Assembly: GCF_002160895.1 (NCBI RefSeq)
Contig: NZ_NFLL01000002.1
Coordinates: 186,001 to 250,000 of the forward strand
DNA length: 64,000 nucleotides
Direction of reading: 5' to 3'
DNA from: Faecalibacterium sp. An122
Lineage (GTDB): Bacteria; Bacillota; Clostridia; Oscillospirales; Ruminococcaceae
Shown one piece after another: positions 26,713 through 36,007 of this stretch. Below the pieces are notes generated by a model. The model had not been told where the DNA came from and ran no database searches. It saw only the letters and a list, made by a program, of their open reading frames with translations. A program made the translations under genes and the position numbers. How positions within the stretch are numbered: position 1 is the stretch's first letter; every line of letters starts with the position of its first letter.

Positions 26713-27735
26713 ATGAGTTTTTTGTCTAAGGATATCGGGATTGACCTGGGCACCGCCAATACCCTGGTGTATATGAAGGGCAAGGGGATCATCATGCGGG
26801 AGCCGTCGGTGGTGGCGGTGGATACCCGCAACGATGAGGTTCGTTGCGTGGGCGCCGAGGCCAAGGCGGTCATCGGCCGTACCCCTGGCAGCATCGTGGC
26901 GGTCCGTCCCCTGAAGGACGGCGTCATCGCCGATTTTGATATCACCGCCAACATGCTGGAGAACTTCCTCAAGAAGGCCTGCGGCAACAGCCTGTTTGCC
27001 CGGCCCCGGGTGGTCATCTGCATTCCCTCGGGCGTCACCGAGGTGGAGCGCCGCGCTGTCCGTGAGGCAACCCTCAAGGCCGGCGCCCGTCAGGTGTCGG
27101 TGATCGAGGAGCCCATGGCCGCCGCCATCGGCGCAGGGCTGCCCATCAGCGAGCCCACCGGCAGCATGATCGTGGACATCGGCGGCGGCACCGCCGAGAT
27201 CGCCGTCATCTCTCTGGGCGGCATCGTGGCTTCCCGCAGCGTCCGCATGGCCGGCGATATGTTCGACCAGGCCATCATCGCCTTCATCAAGCGCAAGTAT
27301 AACCTGCTGATCGGTGAGCGCACCGCCGAGCAGATCAAGATCGACATCGGCTCCGCCTACAAGCTGGAGGAGGAGATGACCATGGAGATCAAGGGCCGCA
27401 ACCTGGTGGACGGCCTGCCCAAGAACATTGTGGTTCACTCCGAGGACGTCCGCGAAGCCCTGCTGGAGTGCCTGGTCAAGATCACCGACGCCATCAAGGA
27501 GACCCTGGAGCGCACCCCGCCCGAGCTGAGCGCCGATATCATCGACCGCGGCATCACCCTGACCGGCGGCGGCGCCCTGCTGCGCGGCCTGGATAAGCTG
27601 ATCCAGAGCGAGACCGGTATCGATGTCCATGTGGCCGAGGACCCCCTGGATTGTGTGGCCACCGGCGCCGGCGCGGTGCTGGACCATGTGGATGTGCTGC
27701 ACGACGTGCTGGACACCGACGGGGATCATATGTAA
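26713..27735 (+). CDS. mreB: Rod-shape protein MreB
   Basis: 340-residue actin-like ATPase that forms membrane-associated filaments guiding sidewall peptidoglycan synthesis. Phosphate-1 loop [13 protein letters not shown] (8-20), the [12 protein letters not shown] phosphate-2 loop near 157 and the [11 protein letters not shown] adenosine motif are all intact. It is followed by mreC, mreD and a class B PBP. An intrinsic terminator separates it from mreC, so mreB may be made in excess of the rest. Confidence 0.97.
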   Translation: MSFLSKDIGIDLGTANTLVYMKGKGIIMREPSVVAVDTRNDEVRCVGAEAKAVIGRTPGSIVAVRPLKDGVIADFDITANMLENFLKKACGNSLFARPRVVICIPSGVTEVERRAVREATLKAGARQVSVIEEPMAAAIGAGLPISEPTGSMIVDIGGGTAEIAVISLGGIVASRSVRMAGDMFDQAIIAFIKRKYNLLIGERTAEQIKIDIGSAYKLEEEMTMEIKGRNLVDGLPKNIVVHSEDVREALLECLVKITDAIKETLERTPPELSADIIDRGITLTGGGALLRGLDKLIQSETGIDVHVAEDPLDCVATGAGAVLDHVDVLHDVLDTDGDHM

Positions 27736-27812
27736 GACATTTGGGCCGGACGGAGCGCCCGGGATGTATATTCCGGCCCCAAAACCGGCATAACCATAAA
27801 AGCGAAAACAAG

Positions 27813-27845
27813 AGCGCGGATGGCACCGGCTGTCCGCGCTTTTTC
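27813..27845 (+). terminator. Internal terminator between mreB and mreC
   Basis: AGCGCGGA (27813-27820) pairs with TCCGCGCT (27833-27840), then TTTT. It lies inside the mre cluster with no obvious strong promoter after it, so partial read-through probably feeds mreC. Confidence 0.8.
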
Positions 27846-27868
27846 ACCCAGTGAAGGGGAGGCGGGCC

Positions 27869-28699
27869 GTGAAAGATTTTTTTGAGACCTGGAAATTCAG
27901 GATTCTGATCGCGGTGGCGGTCTTTCTGGCCGGGCTGATGGCGTATGCCGCGGCCAATGGCCGGCTGACGGCCGCTCCGCAGGAGCTGCTGAGCGTGGCG
28001 GTGGCGCCCTTCCAGAAGGTGGCCTCCCTGGTGGGCGGCGGGGTGTCGTCGGTGTGGGAAAAATACACCTCCATCGACGAGACCATGGAAGAAAACGAGG
28101 CTCTCCGGGCCGAAAACGCCGAGCTGCGCCGCCAGCTGGTGGACTATGACCAGCTCAAGGCCGAGAACGAGGCCTTCAAAAACCTGGCCGGCATCCAGGA
28201 GGATAACCCCGAGATGAGCTTTGTTTCGGCCTTTGTCATCGGCCGGGACGCTCTGGACGCCTTTGGAGGCTTCACCCTGGACAAGGGCACCGCCCACGGG
28301 GTGGAGCGGGGCGACACCGTCATCGACGACGAGGGCCAGCTGCTGGGCACCGTCATTGAAGCCGACCTGACCAGCTGCCGGGTGCTGACCATTCTGCACC
28401 CCAGCTTCAACGCGGCGGGCGTGGTGTCCCGCACCCGGGACAACGGCATCCTCACCGGCGACGCGGCCTACGCCGCCAAGGGGCAGTGCGTCTTCACCGA
28501 CCTGTCCCGCGAGTCCATGGCGTCGGTGGGGGATGAGATCATCACCACCGGCCTGGGCGGCGTCTATCCGCCGGATATCCTGGTGGGCCGGATCGTCAGC
28601 ATCGAGCCGGAGGCCAGCGGCACATCGGTCATCGCGGTGATTCAGCCCGACGCCGACGTGCTGGGGGTCAAGCAGGCCTTCATCATCACCGACTACTGA
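27869..28699 (+). CDS. mreC: Rod-shape protein MreC
   Basis: 276 residues. One N-terminal membrane helix (about 10-30), a coiled coil (about 70-105), then the beta-rich MreC domain outside the membrane. MreC links the MreB/RodA/PBP2 elongasome. The GTG at 27869 has GGGGAGG 6 nt upstream, better than the earlier in-frame GTG at 27851, which overlaps that site. Confidence 0.93.
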   Translation: MKDFFETWKFRILIAVAVFLAGLMAYAAANGRLTAAPQELLSVAVAPFQKVASLVGGGVSSVWEKYTSIDETMEENEALRAENAELRRQLVDYDQLKAENEAFKNLAGIQEDNPEMSFVSAFVIGRDALDAFGGFTLDKGTAHGVERGDTVIDDEGQLLGTVIEADLTSCRVLTILHPSFNAAGVVSRTRDNGILTGDAAYAAKGQCVFTDLSRESMASVGDEIITTGLGGVYPPDILVGRIVSIEPEASGTSVIAVIQPDADVLGVKQAFIITDY

Positions 28700-28742
28700 G
28701 CTTCCAACCGTTTTGGATCACCGTTAGAAAGGCGGGACTTTG

Positions 28743-29276
28743 ATGGAATCACGCCGCAAGCGCAGGCGCTCCCAGTTTTATAAGTGGGGCCTGTATGTTC
28801 TGCTGCTCCTGGCCTGCACTGTGCTGCAGACTGTGCCGGGGTTTTTGCAGTTCGGGCAGGCCAAGCCGGTCTTTCTGCTGCCGCTGGCCCTGGCCGTGGC
28901 CGTCTGGGAGGATGAGTTCTCCGGGGCACTGTTCGGCGCAGTCTGCGGCCTGATGTGGGATTATACCGCCGGCCGGACGGTGGGACTGCTGGCCCTGGCC
29001 CTGATGATGCTGAGTTTCGGGGTGTCGGTGGCCAGCCAGCTCTACCTCAAACTGACCCAGACCAACTTTGCCCTGGTGACTGCCGGGGCGCTGGCGCTGG
29101 TGCTGTGCAGTGACTTTCTGTTCTATTACGCCATGCCGGGCTACAGCAATATGCTGGAGCGCTTTGTGGGCTATGTGCCGCTGACCGTCCTGATGAGCGC
29201 TGTGCTGTCGGTGCCGCTCTACCGGGCCGTCCGGTGGACCAGCGAGACGTTTAAAATCGACAACGGCGTCATCTAG
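28743..29276 (+). CDS. mreD: Rod-shape protein MreD
   Basis: 177 residues with about five membrane helices after a very basic N-terminus (MESRRKRRRSQF). The position between mreC and a class B PBP and the hydrophobic profile identify it; MreD sequences are poorly conserved. ATG at 28743 follows a TTG codon and an AAAGGCGGG site. Confidence 0.85.
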   Translation: MESRRKRRRSQFYKWGLYVLLLLACTVLQTVPGFLQFGQAKPVFLLPLALAVAVWEDEFSGALFGAVCGLMWDYTAGRTVGLLALALMMLSFGVSVASQLYLKLTQTNFALVTAGALALVLCSDFLFYYAMPGYSNMLERFVGYVPLTVLMSAVLSVPLYRAVRWTSETFKIDNGVI

Positions 29277-29322
29277 CGCCCGGCCCGCGGCCGGCCAAAC
29301 GCCGAAAGGGGGGACCCTCACC

Positions 29323-31383
29323 ATGGATGAACATAAAATCGTGACCCGGCGCCTGGCGATGCTGATAGCTGTCGCCCTGGCGGTCTTTGCGCTGTATGTT
29401 TTGCGGCTGATCTTTTTGCAGCTGGTCCATGGGGATGAGTTTGCCGCCCGCGCCACCAGCACCACCGAATACCGCTTCAACGTCACAGCGGCCCGGGGCG
29501 ACATTGTGGACAGCGCCGGCCGCCGGATTGCCACCAGCACCACCTGCTACAATGTGGAGCTGAGCAAGCTGCTGATCGGGGACAATGACCTGAACGAGAC
29601 CATCCGCAAGGCGGTGGAAATCCTGCAGGCCAACGGCGAAAGCTGGAACGACGGCCTCCTGATCAGCTACGCCGACGGGGCGGGGAACTACGACTTTACC
29701 GGAGATCCCGCCAGCCAGAGCGACCAGAACGCCATTGCCGCGGTGAAGGAGGCCCTGGGCCTCCAGCAGTACGCCACCGCCAACGACGTGATGGACCGCC
29801 TGATTGAAAAATACGAGCTGGAAAGCTACGACCCCACCTGGCAGCGGATTCTGGGAGGAATCCATTACCAGATGGAGCAGGAAGCTTTTTCCAACGTGAA
29901 CAACTTCACCCTGGCCGAGAACGTCTCGGACAAAACCGTGGCCACCGTCAAGGAACACAGCCTGACCCTGCCGGGTGTGGAGATTGCCGAGACCAGCGTC
30001 CGCAGCTACACCGACGGCACCATTCTGCCCCATGTGCTGGGCCGGGTGGGCAAAATCACCGCCGAAATGTGGCGCGTCACCGATGAAAACGGCCAGGTGA
30101 CCTATCCTCTGCGGGATAAGGGCTACGCCATGAACGACGTCATCGGCATCTCGGGCCTGGAATCGGCCTATGAGGATCAGCTCCGGGGCCAGGACGGCGT
30201 TGAGACCATTACCCGGGACAGCGACGGCGTCATCATCGACACCAGCATCACCACCGAGCCGGAGCCCGGCAAGACGGTGATGCTCACCGTCAACAGCGAG
30301 TTCCAGAAGGCGGTGGACGACGCTCTGGCCCGCAACGTCCAGCAGATTGCCGCCACCTACAACGTGGACGCCAGCGCCGGCGCAGTGGTGGTCATCGACG
30401 TCAAGACCGGCGGAATCCTGGCCTGCTCCAACTATCCCAGCTACGACCAGAATCTCTATAGCACCCAGTACAGCGCGTACAGCGCCGACCCCGGCCTGCC
30501 CCTGTACAACCGGGCGCTGCAGGGCCTGTATACCCCCGGTTCCACCTATAAGCCCTCGGTGGCGGTGGCTGCACTCATCAGCGGGCTCATTGACCGCAAC
30601 AGCACCGTCTACTGCAACGGCGTTTACAATTACTTCAGCGATTACCACCCCCGCTGCACCCGTCACGGCCACAGCGGCAACATCGATGTGGTGACCGCCA
30701 TCAAGTGGAGCTGCAATATCTTCTTCTACGACGTGGGCCGCCGGCTCACCAGCGATGTGTACGATGATTACGCCTATCGCCTGGGCCTGGGCACGCCTAC
30801 CGGCGTGGAGGTCAGCGAGTCCACCGGCCGCCTGACCACCAAGGAGGACTCCAACTACACCGCCTCTCTGGAAGTCCAGGCCGCCATCGGCCAGGGCAAT
30901 ACGGTGGTCACTCCGGTGCAGCTGGCAACCTATGCCGCCACCATCGCCAACAAGGGCGTCCGGTACCGGACCCATTTTGTGAAGGCCCTGCTGGACACCA
31001 ACACCGGCGAGGTTCTGGAAGAGGTGGAGCCCGAGATTGTGGAGATCATCGAGGACGACGTGGGCGCTTTTGATATCGTGGAAGAGGGCATGGTGGGCGC
31101 GGCCCAGACCGTCGCCGGCCTGGCCAACTACCCCTACACCATCGCCTGTAAAACCGGTACCCCCCAGCGCAGCGAAAAGACCCCTTCGGGCAGCTACTAC
31201 ACCAACTCCACCATCATCGCCTATGGCCCGGTGGAGGACCCCCAGATTGCGGTGGGCATCGTGGTGGAATACGGCGGCGGCGGTTCCCGTACCGGCGAGC
31301 TGGTGGCGGATATTTTCAACGCCTATTTCTTCGAGCGTTCCAACGGAATGACCCCTGTTCAGGAGGGTCAGCTGCTGGAGTGA
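29323..31383 (+). CDS. mrdA: Class B penicillin-binding protein (PBP2, elongation type)
   Basis: 686-residue DD-transpeptidase cross-linking peptidoglycan during elongation. An N-terminal membrane anchor (about 10-32) is followed by the pedestal domain. The transpeptidase motifs are S407-TYK410, S463-C-N465 and K610-TG. The mreBCD genes immediately upstream identify it as the elongasome PBP rather than the divisome PBP. No rodA follows; the operon ends here and an AT-rich gap starts. Confidence 0.93.
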   Translation: MDEHKIVTRRLAMLIAVALAVFALYVLRLIFLQLVHGDEFAARATSTTEYRFNVTAARGDIVDSAGRRIATSTTCYNVELSKLLIGDNDLNETIRKAVEILQANGESWNDGLLISYADGAGNYDFTGDPASQSDQNAIAAVKEALGLQQYATANDVMDRLIEKYELESYDPTWQRILGGIHYQMEQEAFSNVNNFTLAENVSDKTVATVKEHSLTLPGVEIAETSVRSYTDGTILPHVLGRVGKITAEMWRVTDENGQVTYPLRDKGYAMNDVIGISGLESAYEDQLRGQDGVETITRDSDGVIIDTSITTEPEPGKTVMLTVNSEFQKAVDDALARNVQQIAATYNVDASAGAVVVIDVKTGGILACSNYPSYDQNLYSTQYSAYSADPGLPLYNRALQGLYTPGSTYKPSVAVAALISGLIDRNSTVYCNGVYNYFSDYHPRCTRHGHSGNIDVVTAIKWSCNIFFYDVGRRLTSDVYDDYAYRLGLGTPTGVEVSESTGRLTTKEDSNYTASLEVQAAIGQGNTVVTPVQLATYAATIANKGVRYRTHFVKALLDTNTGEVLEEVEPEIVEIIEDDVGAFDIVEEGMVGAAQTVAGLANYPYTIACKTGTPQRSEKTPSGSYYTNSTIIAYGPVEDPQIAVGIVVEYGGGGSRTGELVADIFNAYFFERSNGMTPVQEGQLLE

Positions 31384-31469
31384 TGGATACAAAAATAAAA
31401 GAATTTTTCGTATCTGTAGGAAAAATCTCGTCTCATTCTAAAAAAATTGAAGGTTCTGTATAAAAACGG

Positions 31470-31498
31470 TTGCTATTCTGAGAAAAATGTGGTAACAT
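31470..31498 (+). promoter_or_regulatory. Promoter of mgsA in an AT-rich gap
   Basis: TTGCTA (31470-31475), 17 bases, TAACAT (31493-31498). The surrounding 31384-31560 is much more AT-rich than the rest of the window. Confidence 0.55.
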
Positions 31499-31565
31499 TA
31501 TGATTGGAATGGCAGCATATTTGATTGGTATTGATTTTGAGTCTAGGCAAAGGAGATGGATACGG

Positions 31566-31973
31566 ATGACGATTGCGCTGATCGCACATGACTCTAAAAA
31601 GGAATTGATGGTGCAGTTCTGTACGGCGTATTGCCGTATCCTCAGCCAGAACCAGCTTGTGGCCACCGGAACAACCGGCAAATTGATTGCCGAGTCCACC
31701 GGTCTGCCGGTCAAGCGGTTTCTGTCGGGCAAACAGGGCGGTGACCAACAGATCGCGGCCCGCATTGCATGCAATGAGATTGACCTGCTCATCTTCTTCC
31801 GGGACCCGATCAATGCCAAGCCCAGTGAACCCAATGAAATGACCCTGCTGCGTCTGTGCGACGTACATAATATTCCGATGGCGACCAATATCGCTACCGC
31901 CGAGGTGCTGATCCACGGTCTGGAGCGCGGTGACCTCGACTGGCGGAGTATTGTGAACCCGCCCCAGGCCTGA
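31566..31973 (+). CDS. mgsA: Methylglyoxal synthase family protein, lacking two family active-site residues
   Basis: 135 residues. MgsA turns dihydroxyacetone phosphate into methylglyoxal and phosphate, a triose-phosphate bypass. Present: IAHD (H8), the phosphate loop ATGTTG, GGDQQ (D60, the catalytic base position) and FFRDP (D80). Aligned by eye to E. coli and Bacillus, the residues at the His98 and Asp101 positions are S87 and N90 (KPSEPNEM). Activity may be altered, or this may be a lineage variant. ATG at 31566 follows AAAGGAG; longer frames start upstream in the AT-rich gap. Confidence 0.88.
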   Translation: MTIALIAHDSKKELMVQFCTAYCRILSQNQLVATGTTGKLIAESTGLPVKRFLSGKQGGDQQIAARIACNEIDLLIFFRDPINAKPSEPNEMTLLRLCDVHNIPMATNIATAEVLIHGLERGDLDWRSIVNPPQA

Positions 31974-31998
31974 TCGCAGGAATAAGAAAGTGTGAAAA

Positions 31999-32044
31999 GA
32001 ACCCCGCCGCCCGGTTCGGTCCGGAAGCGGCGGGGTTCTTTTTT
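31999..32044. terminator. Bidirectional terminator between mgsA and mnmA
   Basis: Twelve-base perfect stem (31999-32010 with 32027-32038, core CCCCGCCGC), then TTTTTT; A-rich on the other side gives U for the minus strand. Confidence 0.9.
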
Positions 32045-32067
32045 GATGTGTTTTGGATGCCGGCGGA

Positions 32068-33135
32068 TTATTCGGCCCGCAGGATGAAGCCGCTGCCCAC
32101 CACGGCGCCGTCCTGATAGAAGGCGGCGGTCTGGCCGGGCGCAGGGGCCCGCACCGGCTCCTCAAAGACCAGGACAGTCTCCCCGTCGAAGCGGGCGGGC
32201 TGGGCCTTGGCGGCGCTGCGGACCTTGACCTGATAGGTTCCGGCAGGCAGGGGAGCGCCGTCGGGAGTGACCAGGTCGGCCACCGTTACGGTGGTGAAAT
32301 ATTCCTCTCCGGCCCGAGCCAGCTGAATGTCGCCATTGTCCAGGATGGAGCGGATGAACACCGGCTCGCCCAGGGCGATGCCCAGGCCCTTGCGCTGGCC
32401 CACCGTGTAGTGGAGGACGCCCTTGTGGGGGCCCAGGTCCTCCCCGTCGGGGGAGATGAACCGTCCGGCCTTGCCGGACAGGCCCCGCTCCTCAATGTAG
32501 GCGGCGTAGTCCCCGCTGGGAATGAAACAGATCTCCATACTGTCGGGAGCGTCGGCACAGTCCAGGCCGAAGTCCCGGGCCATTTCCCGGACGTCGTCCT
32601 TTTCAAATTCGCCCAGAGGCAGAATCAGACGGCTGAGGACCGCCTGGTCCAGCCGGCTGAGCATGTAGCTCTGGTCCCGGGCAATGCTTTCGGGCAGGTG
32701 AATCCGGCTGACGCCGTCGGCGTCCACCTCCACCCGGGCATAATGGCCGGTGGCGATGTACTGGATGCCCAGACGGTCGGCGGCCGCCAGCAGGGCGGTG
32801 AATTTTACCGCCGGATTGCAGCGGACGCAGGGATTGGGGGTGCGGCCGGCGCAGTAGTCGGCGCAGAAGGGGGTCACCACTTCTCGCTCAAACAGCTCCT
32901 GGGCGTCCAGCACCAGGCATTCGATGCCCATCTGCTGGGCGGCCCGCTGGGCTGCCTCCACCGCCCCGGCGTGGGCGTCGGAGAAGCGGATCACCGCGCC
33001 GGTCACTGCGAAGCCCTGCTGCTGCAGCACCCGCACCGTCACGCTGGAGTCCACCCCTCCGCTCATCCCCACCAGGACCTTGTCCTGCTCCTCGTAGGTG
33101 TCGAACCCGTTGCCGGGCAAAAATGCGTCGTTCAT
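32068..33135 (-). CDS. mnmA: tRNA-specific 2-thiouridylase MnmA
   Basis: 355 residues. MnmA thiolates U34 of tRNA Lys, Glu and Gln. The PP-loop is GMSGGVDSS (about 23-31), and the catalytic cysteines are C103 (NPCVRC) and C203 (MEICFIP). C-terminal beta-barrel domains follow. The start at 33135 follows GGGAGG; it is one base from the rnhA stop, so the two are translationally linked. Confidence 0.96.
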   Translation of the reverse strand: MNDAFLPGNGFDTYEEQDKVLVGMSGGVDSSVTVRVLQQQGFAVTGAVIRFSDAHAGAVEAAQRAAQQMGIECLVLDAQELFEREVVTPFCADYCAGRTPNPCVRCNPAVKFTALLAAADRLGIQYIATGHYARVEVDADGVSRIHLPESIARDQSYMLSRLDQAVLSRLILPLGEFEKDDVREMARDFGLDCADAPDSMEICFIPSGDYAAYIEERGLSGKAGRFISPDGEDLGPHKGVLHYTVGQRKGLGIALGEPVFIRSILDNGDIQLARAGEEYFTTVTVADLVTPDGAPLPAGTYQVKVRSAAKAQPARFDGETVLVFEEPVRAPAPGQTAAFYQDGAVVGSGFILRAE

Positions 33136-33136
33136 G

Positions 33137-33598
33137 TCAATTCTGCCTCCCGCCATGTGCTTTGCTCTGGGCTACGGCCAGCTGGTCGCACCGCTCGTTT
33201 TCGGGGTGCCCCGCGTGGCCCTTCACCCAGATGTAGGTGATGGTGTGTTTTTCAGCCAGCTCCAGCGCCTTGGCCCACAGGTCGGCGTTCAGCGCGGGGG
33301 ACTTGTCGGCCTTTTTCCAGCCCCGGGCCCGCCAGGATTTGGCCCAGCCCTTTTCCAGCCCGTTGATGACATACTGGCTGTCGGAACAGTAGCGCACCTC
33401 GCAGGGCTCTTTCAGCAGGCCCAGCGCCTCGATGAAGGCTGTCAGCTCCATCCGGTTGTTGGTGGTGGCGGCATCCCCGCCGCTCAGTTCCTTTTCATAG
33501 ACTTTTTCGCCGCTGCGGTACCGCAGAACCGCTCCCCAGCCGCCCGGGCCGGGGTTGCCGCTGCAGGCGCCGTCGGTGTAGATCTCAACCTTTTTCAT
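33137..33598 (-). CDS. rnhA: Ribonuclease HI
   Basis: 153 residues. RNase HI cuts RNA in RNA-DNA hybrids. The acidic residues are in [28 protein letters not shown] and NERCDQLA. The basic handle region ([11 protein letters not shown]) is present. The start at 33598 has AGGAGA 5 nt upstream. First gene of the rnhA-mnmA operon. Confidence 0.96.
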   Translation of the reverse strand: MKKVEIYTDGACSGNPGPGGWGAVLRYRSGEKVYEKELSGGDAATTNNRMELTAFIEALGLLKEPCEVRYCSDSQYVINGLEKGWAKSWRARGWKKADKSPALNADLWAKALELAEKHTITYIWVKGHAGHPENERCDQLAVAQSKAHGGRQN

Positions 33599-33637
33599 CC
33601 TGTTCTCCTGCAAAACGTAAAGAGCATTCTACCTCTT

Positions 33638-33667
33638 ATATTAGAGGCACCGGACCCGTTCTGTCAA
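33638..33667 (-). promoter_or_regulatory. Promoter of rnhA-mnmA
   Basis: Minus strand: TTGACA (33662-33667), 18 bases, TAATAT (33638-33643), about 40 nt before the start codon. Confidence 0.7.
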
Positions 33668-33849
33668 GCCCAAATGCACAGGCCGCGGGCCGGGGCCGCA
33701 GCAGGGGGCAGGGGAGCCGCTGGGCATTTTTGGAAAAAACATCCGCCCGCCCCGGGGCTTTGTCGCACATACGATGCATTTTGCCTCCCGGGCCGCCCTG
33801 TATGCTCCCGGGGGTGGTATATTTGGTGACTGCGTCGCCCAAGCTTGAA

Positions 33850-33878
33850 TTGACAAAAGCGGGTGCAGATACTATAAT
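33850..33878 (+). promoter_or_regulatory. Consensus promoter upstream of RNase J
   Basis: TTGACA (33850-33855), 17 bases, TATAAT (33873-33878): an exact consensus, the strongest in the window. It drives either the RNA candidate 33885-34049, the RNase J gene, or both. Confidence 0.88.
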
Positions 33879-33884
33879 TGTTCC

Positions 33885-34049
33885 AAATAGAACGCGCGGA
33901 AGGGTGCATGTACAGCATGCGCCTGCCATCCCGGGGGCTGGCCGCGGTCGCATTGAGCAGATGGACCGTGCAGGCTGACCCAAGGCCCCGGGGGCAAAAA
34001 AGATCTCATCGATCACAAAAAAGATCATAGAGCCGGAGACCGGCTTTTT
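33885..34049 (+). ncRNA. Candidate 165-nt structured RNA, small RNA or RNase J leader
   Basis: It runs from an exact consensus promoter to an intrinsic terminator. Hairpin 1: GGTGCATG (33903-33910) with CATGCGCC (33916-33923). A long hairpin 2: TGCC and CCCGGGG (33924-33927, 33930-33936) with CCCCGGG and GGCA (33986-33996), enclosing CGGTC/GACCG (33945-33949 with 33964-33968). Then an A-rich linker holds two copies of AAAAAAGATC (33996-34005, 34017-34026). The terminator AGCCGG/CCGGCT lies at 34031-34045, followed by TTTT. No SRP GGAA loop or other known motif is seen. The 545-base rnhA-RNase J gap otherwise holds two promoters and nothing else I recognise. Confidence 0.5.
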
Positions 34050-34143
34050 ATAATACGATTGTTTACCGGAGACCGGGCAGAACGCCGCGGCCTCCCCGTC
34101 GGCATGGGTAAGATACCCTGCCGCATTTGTTTTGGAGGTACAA

Positions 34144-35949
34144 ATGGCACAGGCAAAAGAGAATACGGGCAGCCCGTCCAGCAACGCAAGACGGAACAAT
34201 TCCAGCGGTGAGGGCCGGACCCAGCGCCCCCGCCGCCCCATGTATACCCGGCGCCCCCGGCGTCCTCAGAACGTCCAGAAGGGCGGCGCCCGCGTGCCCA
34301 TCCACATTTATCCTCTGGGCGGCCTGGGAGAAGTGGGCAAGAATATGACCCTCTACGAGTGCTGCGGCGATATGATTATCGTGGACTGCGGCCTGGTTTT
34401 CCCCGACAGCGAGATGTACGGCGTGGATATGGTCATCCCCGACTTCACCTTTGTGCTGCAGAATAAGGACAAGATCAAGGGCCTGCTGATTACCCACGGC
34501 CATGAGGACCACATCGGCAGCATTCCCTACCTGCTGCAGAAGATGGACCTGCCGGTGTACGGCACCAAGCTGACCCTGGGCCTCATCCGCAACAAGCTGG
34601 AAGAGTTCAACCTGGCGGGCCGCACCCACTTTGTGGAGATCACCCCCAAGCAGAAGCTGCGTCTGGGCTGCTTCACAGTGGAGCCCATCCACGTCAACCA
34701 CTCCATCCCCGATTCGGTGGGCTTTGCCATCGACAGCCCGGCGGGCGTCATCATCCAGACCGGCGACTTCAAGATCGACTACACCCCGCTGGCCTGCGGC
34801 CCTACTGATCTGACTACCCTGGCTGAATACGGCCGCCGCGGCGTGCTGGCCCTGCTGAGTGATTCCACCAACGCCGAGCGCCCCGGCTTCACCGCCACCG
34901 AACAGAAGGTGGCCGCCGGCGTCCACAACCTGTTCACCCAGGCCCGGAACAAGCGGATCATCATTGCCACCTTTGCGTCCAATATCTACCGCATCCAGCA
35001 GATCATCGACCTGGCGGTCCAGGAGGGCCGCAAGGTGGCTTTCAGCGGCCGCAGCATGGTGAATAATACCGCCATGGCCCAGGAGCTGGGCTATATGCAC
35101 ATCCCCGACGGCACCCTCATCAACATTGAGGAGCTGAACCGCTACGCCCCCGAGGAAGTGGTGCTGATCACCACCGGCAGCCAGGGCGAGCCTTTGAGCG
35201 CTCTGTCCCGGATGGCTTCCTGCAGCCACCGCCAGGTGCGGGTGGGCCCGGGCGACTTCATCATCATCTCGGCCAACCCCATCCCCGGCAACGAAAAGAG
35301 CGTCACCAAGATTGTCAACGGCCTGCTGATGCTGGGCGCCGAGGTCATCTACGAGAGCATGTACGACGTGCACGTCTCGGGCCACGCCTGCCAGGAAGAG
35401 CAGAAACTGATGCTCACCCTGACCAAGCCCAAGTACTTCCTGCCGGTCCACGGCGAGTACAAGCAGCTGAAAAAGCATGCCCTGACGGCGGCCAGCCTGG
35501 GCATCCCCCACAGCAATATCCTCATCGCCGAGAACGGCTCCAACGTCATCCTGACCCAGGACGAGATCAAACTGGGCGACCCGGTGACCGCCGGCGCCGT
35601 GATGGTGGACGGCCTGGGCGTGGGCGACGTGGGCAATGTGGTCCTGCGGGACCGCAAGCACCTGTCCGAGGACGGCCTGGTCATCATTGTGGCCACCGTG
35701 GACAGCAAGACCGGCAAAGTCCTGGCCGGGCCCGACCTGGTGAGCCGCGGCTTTGTCTATGTGCGTGAAAACGAAAGCCTGATGGACGGCGCCCAGAGCA
35801 CCGTCGAGATGGCTCTGAACCGCTGTGTCGAGGAGCACGTCCGCGACTGGAACAGCGTCAAGACCCGGATGCGCGAGGCTCTCAGCAGCTATATCTACCG
35901 GCGTACCAAGCGCAGCCCGATGATTCTGCCCGTTCTGATGGAGGTCTGA
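34144..35949 (+). CDS. rnj: Ribonuclease J
   Basis: 601-residue metallo-beta-lactamase/beta-CASP RNase with 5'-exo and endo activity, central to mRNA turnover and rRNA maturation in Firmicutes. The core begins at IYPLGGLGEVGKN (residue 55). Zinc ligands are in HGHEDH (118-123), and the beta-CASP HxSGHA motif (VHVSGHA) is intact. The first 50 residues are a basic Arg/Pro/Asn-rich extension, probably unstructured and possibly RNA-binding. The ATG at 34144 has GGAGG 5 nt upstream. gdpP follows 58 nt downstream. Confidence 0.95.
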   Translation: MAQAKENTGSPSSNARRNNSSGEGRTQRPRRPMYTRRPRRPQNVQKGGARVPIHIYPLGGLGEVGKNMTLYECCGDMIIVDCGLVFPDSEMYGVDMVIPDFTFVLQNKDKIKGLLITHGHEDHIGSIPYLLQKMDLPVYGTKLTLGLIRNKLEEFNLAGRTHFVEITPKQKLRLGCFTVEPIHVNHSIPDSVGFAIDSPAGVIIQTGDFKIDYTPLACGPTDLTTLAEYGRRGVLALLSDSTNAERPGFTATEQKVAAGVHNLFTQARNKRIIIATFASNIYRIQQIIDLAVQEGRKVAFSGRSMVNNTAMAQELGYMHIPDGTLINIEELNRYAPEEVVLITTGSQGEPLSALSRMASCSHRQVRVGPGDFIIISANPIPGNEKSVTKIVNGLLMLGAEVIYESMYDVHVSGHACQEEQKLMLTLTKPKYFLPVHGEYKQLKKHALTAASLGIPHSNILIAENGSNVILTQDEIKLGDPVTAGAVMVDGLGVGDVGNVVLRDRKHLSEDGLVIIVATVDSKTGKVLAGPDLVSRGFVYVRENESLMDGAQSTVEMALNRCVEEHVRDWNSVKTRMREALSSYIYRRTKRSPMILPVLMEV

Positions 35950-36007
35950 GCAAGACCTGCGGGCATAGTTTTTCCTCCCCGGGAGGAAGGGAAGAGAGGC
36001 ATCCGCC

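Noticed and set aside
33885-34049. SRP or 6S RNA identity for the candidate RNA
   Set aside because: No GGAA tetraloop with the SRP internal loop, and no long rod with a central bubble.
33636-34241. 201-codon minus-strand frame between rnhA and RNase J
   Set aside because: Covers the consensus promoter, the RNA candidate and the RNase J start; composition is not protein-like.
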